From assembly GCA_012841845.1 (NCBI GenBank), contig DUTZ01000413.1, forward strand, positions 1 through 6,114: a stretch of 6,114 nt of DNA, given 5' to 3'. Of the stretch, positions 1 through 3,261 are shown in pieces. Both the position numbers and the translations under genes were made by a program. How positions within the stretch are numbered: the stretch's first letter is position 1; the number at the start of each line of letters is the position of its first letter. This DNA comes from Actinomycetales bacterium (lineage in GTDB: Bacteria > Actinomycetota > Actinomycetes > Mycobacteriales > Mycobacteriaceae). The notes below the pieces were generated by a model, which was not told the origin of the DNA, did not search any database, and worked only from the letters and a program-made list of their open reading frames with translations.

Positions 1-617
1 ACGATCTCCCCACCGACCCGGACGACCCGCGGATCGAGATCCGCCGGTCCCGGCGCCGCACGCGCACCGTGTCGGCGCGGCGTGAGGGGGACGGCGTGGT
101 GGTCCTCATGCCCGCCGGGCTGGGGCGCGCCGAGGAGCGGAGGCTCGTCTCGGACATGCTCGCCCGGCTCCGGCGATCCGGCCGGCGGGCCGGGAACCGG
201 TCCTCGGACGCCGAGCTCATGAGGCGGGCCACCGCCCTGTCGGCGCGCTGGCTGGACGGCGGGCCCCGCCCGGCGACCGTGCGCTGGGTGGGTTCCATGC
301 GCACCCGCTGGGCGTCGTGCTCACCGGACTCCCGCGAGATCCGGATCAGCGAGACGCTCCGCGACGTCCCCGCGTACGTCCTGGACTACGTCCTCGTCCA
401 CGAGCTCGCCCACCTGGTGGTCCCGGGCGGCCACCCGCCGGAGTTCTGGGAGCTGGTCCACCGCTTCCCGCGGACCGAGCGGGCGATGGGCTACCTCGAG
501 GCCTACGCGCGGGTCCTGCGCGCCGGTGGGCGGGGCGGGGACGGCGGGCCCGGCGAGGGGCCGGGGGACCTGGTGCGGGACGACGACGAGGACGCCGTCG
601 GGGCCGGCGGCGGCTGA
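1..617 (+). CDS. YgjP/M48-like zinc metallopeptidase (DUF45 family), 5'-truncated
   Basis: Predicted cytosolic zinc-dependent peptidase of the YgjP (DUF45, M48-like) group; the physiological substrate is not known to me. The frame is open from the first full codon at base 3 to TGA at 615-617. A GTG at 69 could serve as a start, but the in-frame codons before it read IEIRRSRRRTRTV, which resembles the normal N-terminal strand of these proteins, so the true start most likely lies left of the window. The zinc site is clear: HELAH at bases 399-413, then a third candidate ligand His at 432-434 followed by PPEFW, which corresponds to the family's HELxHL-x(4)-H-x(3)-FW pattern. The conserved block RWASCSPDSREIRIS (bases 315-359) precedes it. 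The last ~31 residues (522-614) are a Gly/Asp-rich tail that looks disordered. The gene converges on the DUF2342 gene with only 13 bp between stop codons. Family call is firm; function is not. Confidence 0.88.
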   Translation, partial: DLPTDPDDPRIEIRRSRRRTRTVSARREGDGVVVLMPAGLGRAEERRLVSDMLARLRRSGRRAGNRSSDAELMRRATALSARWLDGGPRPATVRWVGSMRTRWASCSPDSREIRISETLRDVPAYVLDYVLVHELAHLVVPGGHPPEFWELVHRFPRTERAMGYLEAYARVLRAGGRGGDGGPGEGPGDLVRDDDEDAVGAGGG

Positions 618-626
618 CCGCCGGCC
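602..626. terminator. Perfect inverted repeat between convergent genes, likely bidirectional terminator
   Basis: Left arm GGCCGGCGG (602-610) and right arm CCGCCGGCC (618-626) are perfect 9-bp complements separated by CGGCTGA. The TGA stop of the upstream plus-strand gene lies in the loop. Read on the minus strand, the same hairpin begins 5 nt after the stop of the DUF2342 gene, so it is well placed for both transcripts. No T-tract follows on either strand, so it would be a stem-only (I-shaped) terminator of the kind proposed for actinobacteria. In DNA this GC-rich, short palindromes arise by chance; the position is the main support. Confidence 0.5.
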
Positions 627-630
627 GGGC

Positions 631-2055
631 TCAACCGGCGGTGTCGTCGTCGCCGTCGCCCGGACCGCCGGCGTCGCCCCCGGTGTCCGGGCCCCCGGCC
701 TCCCGGAGGAACTGCTCGATCTCGTCGACGCCGGACTCCTCGCCGGTCGACTCGTCGAGGAGCCGGTCGATCACGGCGGCGGGGTTCTCCAGGTCGTCCG
801 CCACCGGCAGCAGGTCGGGGTGGCTCCACAGGCCGTCGCGGCGCTCGGTGCCCACGGCCTCGCCGACGCGGCGCCACAGCTCGGCGGCCTCGCGGGCCTT
901 GCGGGGGCGCAGCTCCAGGCCGACGAGGGTGGAGAACGCCTGCTCGGCGGCACCGCCGGCGGCGCGCCGGCGCAGCCAGGTCTCGCGGAGCCGCTCCGCG
1001 CTGGGCAGCCGGTCTGCGATCGCGGCGGACACGCACGCGTCGACCCAGCCCTCGACCAGCGCGAGGAGGGTCTCCAGGCGGCCGAGCGCGGCCTCGTTGA
1101 CGTTGGTGACCTTGGGGCCGATGTCGCCGAGGCCGCCCGAGAGCAGCTCCTGCAACTTGCCCGGGTCCTGCAGCGCGGAGGGGTCGAGCCCGGAGGCGAA
1201 CTCGTCGAGGCCCGAGGTGTCCACCCGGATGCCGCGCGCGTACTCGTCGATGGTGGCCAGGACCCGCGCCCGCAGCCAGGGGGCGCCGGCGAAGAGGCGG
1301 AGGTGGGCGGCCTCGCGCGCGGCGAGGAACACGGTGACCTCCTGCCGCGGGATCTCGAGCTCGTCGGCGAACGCGTCGATCGCCACCGGGCACACGGCGG
1401 CCACCCCGTCGTCGGCGAACGGGATGCCCACCTCGGAGGCGAACAGCACCGCGGTGGCGAGCTCGCCGAGGCCCTGGCCGAGCTGCATGCCGAAGCTCAT
1501 GCCGCCCATCTGGTCGAGCATGCCGAGCAGCGGGCCCACCATGCGCTGGGCCTCCTCGGGCATGGCGCCACGGGTGGCCGAGTTCATCTGCTCGGCCACC
1601 GGGGTGCAGACCTTCTCCCAGGTGGGCAGGGAGTTCTCGACCCACTGCTGGGGCGTCCACGCCTCGGTGCGGTGGACCCCGGAGGGGAACTGGGTGGTGT
1701 CGTCCAGCCACAGCTCGGCGAGCCGGACCGCCTCCTCGGCGGCGGTGCGGGCGCCGTCGGTGACGACCGGGGTGCGGCCGAGCTTCTGCAGCGCGACGGT
1801 GCGGGCGAGCTGGTAGTTGACGGGCCCAGAGCTGCCGGGGCCGGTCATGGCCGAGCCCATCGAGCCGAGCATCTGGCCGAACTGGGAGAGCATCTGACCG
1901 AGCTGGGACGGGTCGAAGCCGCCGGCGCCACCGGGACCGCCGGGGCCGAACGGGCCGCCGGGCCCGAAGGGGCCACCCGGGCCGTCGGTGTCGTCGTCGC
2001 GCCGGTCGTCCCGCCCGTCGTCGTCGGAGGCGGAGAATCCGAAGGGCTGGTTCAT
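631..2055 (-). CDS. DUF2342 / zincin-like metallopeptidase-family protein (Rv3195-like)
   Basis: A 474-residue soluble protein of the actinobacterial DUF2342 (Zincin_2) family, resembling M. tuberculosis Rv3195. Its biochemical role is unknown. A related DUF2342 branch is annotated as coenzyme F420 biosynthesis-associated, but nothing here ties this gene to F420. Residues 1-24 are Asp-rich. Residues 25-46 are Gly/Pro repeats, and 51-70 are Gln/Met-rich (QLGQMLSQFGQMLGSM). The folded core runs from ~80 to ~450. The family's zinc motif region reads R247-E248-A-A-H251 (bases 1303-1317), so the first His of HExxH is replaced by Arg; a helix containing EGWVD follows at 335-339. Residues 377-396 (start LVGLELRPRKAREAAELW) and the WSHPDLLP stretch (410-417) fit my recollection of the family's C-terminal region. 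The tail is Gly/Asp-rich. The ATG at 2055 is chosen because the protein start matches family style and a TANNNT box sits 6 nt upstream. There is no Shine-Dalgarno. No signal peptide or membrane segment is seen. Confidence 0.88.
   Translation of the reverse strand: MNQPFGFSASDDDGRDDRRDDDTDGPGGPFGPGGPFGPGGPGGAGGFDPSQLGQMLSQFGQMLGSMGSAMTGPGSSGPVNYQLARTVALQKLGRTPVVTDGARTAAEEAVRLAELWLDDTTQFPSGVHRTEAWTPQQWVENSLPTWEKVCTPVAEQMNSATRGAMPEEAQRMVGPLLGMLDQMGGMSFGMQLGQGLGELATAVLFASEVGIPFADDGVAAVCPVAIDAFADELEIPRQEVTVFLAAREAAHLRLFAGAPWLRARVLATIDEYARGIRVDTSGLDEFASGLDPSALQDPGKLQELLSGGLGDIGPKVTNVNEAALGRLETLLALVEGWVDACVSAAIADRLPSAERLRETWLRRRAAGGAAEQAFSTLVGLELRPRKAREAAELWRRVGEAVGTERRDGLWSHPDLLPVADDLENPAAVIDRLLDESTGEESGVDEIEQFLREAGGPDTGGDAGGPGDGDDDTAG
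1918..1983 (-). repeat. Tandem GPGGPF-type repeat coding for a Gly/Pro linker
   Basis: Within the DUF2342 gene, residues 25-30 and 31-36 are both GPGGPF, followed by GPGGPG (37-42) and GAGG. The DNA is a degenerate 18-bp tandem repeat of about three units. It probably encodes a flexible linker between the acidic N-terminus and the folded core. Such repeats are prone to slippage, so unit number may vary between strains. Confidence 0.7.
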
Positions 2056-2061
2056 GCCACA

Positions 2062-2067
2062 ACGGTA
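2062..2067 (-). promoter_or_regulatory. Predicted -10 box (TACCGT) of a leaderless DUF2342 transcript
   Basis: On the minus strand TACCGT fits the actinobacterial TANNNT -10 consensus and is separated from the ATG at 2055 by 6 nt (TGTGGC). That places +1 on the A of the start codon. No Shine-Dalgarno-like purine run lies upstream of the ATG, as expected for a leaderless mRNA. No convincing -35 is visible, which is common in this group. Confidence 0.6.
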
Positions 2068-2089
2068 CAGGCCGCGCGGGTCGCCGGCC

Positions 2090-2111
2090 CCGGGCGGCGG
2101 TGCCCGCCCGG
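2090..2111. repeat. 8-bp inverted repeat in the divergent promoter region
   Basis: CCGGGCGG (2090-2097) and CCGCCCGG (2104-2111) are perfect complements with a 6-nt spacer. The repeat lies between the two divergent -10 boxes and covers the expected -35 area of the rightward promoter. It could be an operator for a dimeric regulator, but GC-only palindromes of this size are frequent by chance in such DNA. Confidence 0.25.
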
Positions 2112-2123
2112 CCGGGCGCCGAC

Positions 2124-2129
2124 TACCCT
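2124..2129 (+). promoter_or_regulatory. Predicted -10 box (TACCCT) of a leaderless PDZ-Lon protease transcript
   Basis: TACCCT matches TANNNT and lies 7 nt upstream of the GTG start at 2137, so transcription is predicted to begin at or one base before the start codon. The bases between (CGTCCCC) contain no Shine-Dalgarno. This spacing is also the main reason for choosing GTG 2137 as the translation start. Confidence 0.6.
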
Positions 2130-2136
2130 CGTCCCC

Positions 2137-3195
2137 GTGACCCGTCGCCTGTCCACCCTGCTCGCCGCGCTGGTCCCGGCTGTCCTCCTGCTCGTCCTCG
2201 CGACCTCCGCCACGGTGCCCCTCGTGGCGATGGGCCCAGGCCCCACGTACGACACGCTCGGCGAGGTCGAGGTGGAGCGCGACGGCGAGGCCGAGACCGT
2301 GCCGGTCATCCGCGTCACCGGCCGCGAGGCCGACGAGACCACGGGCAGCCTGCGGATGACCACCGTGGCCGTCCGGGACCGCCTCACGCTGGCCGACGCG
2401 ATGCGCTTCTGGCTCGACGAGGCGCAGGTGGTCGTGCCGCGCGACCAGGTCTTCCCCCCGGACCGCACCGAGGAGGAGGTCGAGGAGGCCAACACCGCCG
2501 AGATGGTGGGGTCGGAGAACTCCGCCGAGGCCGCCGCCTACCGCCACCTGGGGATCCCCATGCACGCGCGCGTCGAGGACGTGCTGCCCGGCGGGGCGGC
2601 CGACGGGCACCTGCGGTCCGGCGACATCCTGCGCACGGTGGACGGCGAGCGCGTGGCGGACGCCGAGGCGGTGGTCGAGCGGGTGGGCGCGCACGGCCCG
2701 GGGGAGGAGCTGCGTCTGGGCTACACGCGCAACGGCCGGGAGGAGACGGCGACGGTGACGCTGCAGCCGTCCGAGGACGGGTCCGACCCCGACAAGGGCC
2801 GCCTCGGCATCCTCGTGGGCGACACCCCCGCCGACGGCACGGACGTGGAGATCTCCATCGACCCCAAGGTCGGCGGCCCGTCGGCCGGGCTGGTGCTCGC
2901 GATCGCGATCATCGACAAGCTCTCGCCGGGGGACGAGACCGGGGGCGCGTCGGTGGCCGGCTCCGGCACCATCACCGCCGACGGCGAGGTGGGGCCGATC
3001 GGCGGGATCCGGCACAAGATCCGGGCCGCGCGGTCCGAGGGGGCCACCGAGTTCCTGGTGCCCGCCGCCAACTGTGCCGAGGCCGTCCAGGGGGCGCCGG
3101 ACGGCATCCGGCTCCTCGAGGTGTCCACCCTGGAGGGAGCGCTCGACGCGCTGGAGGCGGCGACGGGCGGCGGGAAGCCACCGACCTGCGGGTGA
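2137..3195 (+). CDS. Membrane-anchored PDZ-Lon domain serine protease (Rv3194c / YlbL / SepM type)
   Basis: A 352-residue ATP-independent Lon-type peptidase tethered to the membrane, expected to act on the outer face. TRR followed by a hydrophobic stretch at ~5-32 forms an N-terminal signal anchor; no clear cleavage site is seen. MGPGPTYDTLG (32-42) begins the extracytoplasmic part. A PDZ domain spans ~138-210 (LPGGAADGHLRSGDILRTVDG at 150-170 is the carboxylate-loop/GD region). A Lon protease (S16) domain spans ~222-345. The nucleophile is Ser249 in GGPSAG, and the general base is Lys294 in GGIRHKIRAA, 45 residues later, close to the spacing in classical Lon. There is no AAA+ ATPase domain. 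FLVPAANCAEA (306-316) is the typical downstream block. Known relatives are SepM of Streptococcus mutans, which trims a competence pheromone, and Bacillus YlbL; the substrate here is unknown. GTG 2137 is supported by the -10 spacing and by preserving the TM segment. The stop codon lies inside a terminator hairpin. Confidence 0.95.
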   Translation: MTRRLSTLLAALVPAVLLLVLATSATVPLVAMGPGPTYDTLGEVEVERDGEAETVPVIRVTGREADETTGSLRMTTVAVRDRLTLADAMRFWLDEAQVVVPRDQVFPPDRTEEEVEEANTAEMVGSENSAEAAAYRHLGIPMHARVEDVLPGGAADGHLRSGDILRTVDGERVADAEAVVERVGAHGPGEELRLGYTRNGREETATVTLQPSEDGSDPDKGRLGILVGDTPADGTDVEISIDPKVGGPSAGLVLAIAIIDKLSPGDETGGASVAGSGTITADGEVGPIGGIRHKIRAARSEGATEFLVPAANCAEAVQGAPDGIRLLEVSTLEGALDALEAATGGGKPPTCG

Positions 3196-3207
3196 CCGCG
3201 GGCTTTT
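3185..3207 (+). terminator. Intrinsic terminator overlapping the PDZ-Lon stop codon
   Basis: CCTGCGG (3185-3191) pairs with CCGCGGG (3196-3202), seven base pairs including one G-U, closing a GUGA (GNRA-type) tetraloop; CTTTT follows immediately. The stop TGA (3193-3195) forms the last three loop bases. The stem is short and the T-run is only four, so termination may be partial. This would allow some read-through into the UPF0182 gene, which starts 66 bp after the stop. Confidence 0.55.
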
Positions 3208-3210
3208 CCG

Positions 3211-3216
3211 TAAGGT
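3211..3216 (+). promoter_or_regulatory. Predicted -10 box (TAAGGT) for the UPF0182 gene
   Basis: TAAGGT fits TANNNT and lies just after the terminator T-run. A start site near 3222-3224 would give a leader of about 40 nt that contains the Shine-Dalgarno at 3249. No recognisable -35 is present; the region where it would fall is the terminator stem. Confidence 0.5.
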
Positions 3217-3248
3217 GGGGCGCACGAGCATGCCCGCCCCAGCAGTCC

Positions 3249-3253
3249 AGGAG
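3249..3253 (+). promoter_or_regulatory. Ribosome binding site AGGAG deciding the GTG start at 3262
   Basis: AGGAG lies 8 nt upstream of GTG 3262, optimal spacing. It selects this codon over the in-frame GTG at 3331, which would remove part of the first membrane helix, and over the out-of-frame ATG at 3230. It is the only clear Shine-Dalgarno upstream of a complete gene start in the window. Confidence 0.75.
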
Positions 3254-3261
3254 CTTCCCCG

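Noticed and set aside
69..71. GTG as the start of the metallopeptidase gene.
   Set aside because: The in-frame codons from base 3 to 68 look like genuine N-terminal family sequence and no Shine-Dalgarno precedes the GTG, so the gene is treated as truncated by the window edge.
317..1816. A ~500-codon plus-strand frame overlapping the metallopeptidase gene and antisense to DUF2342.
   Set aside because: It starts inside the conserved metallopeptidase domain and gives Arg/Ser/Pro-rich sequence without motifs; a GC shadow.
503..2062. A second minus-strand open frame of over 500 codons covering the DUF2342 gene in another frame.
   Set aside because: The product is an Arg/Pro/Ala-rich low-complexity string; the overlapping frame encodes a recognisable family.
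526..2136. An upstream extension of the PDZ-Lon reading frame to a start at 526.
   Set aside because: The extension is antisense to DUF2342 and lacks homology features, and it would bury the signal anchor inside a longer protein.
3230..3232. ATG as a possible start between the PDZ-Lon and UPF0182 genes, at leaderless-like distance from TAAGGT.
   Set aside because: It opens a frame other than UPF0182 and gives a Pro/Arg/Ser-rich product that overlaps the conserved gene.
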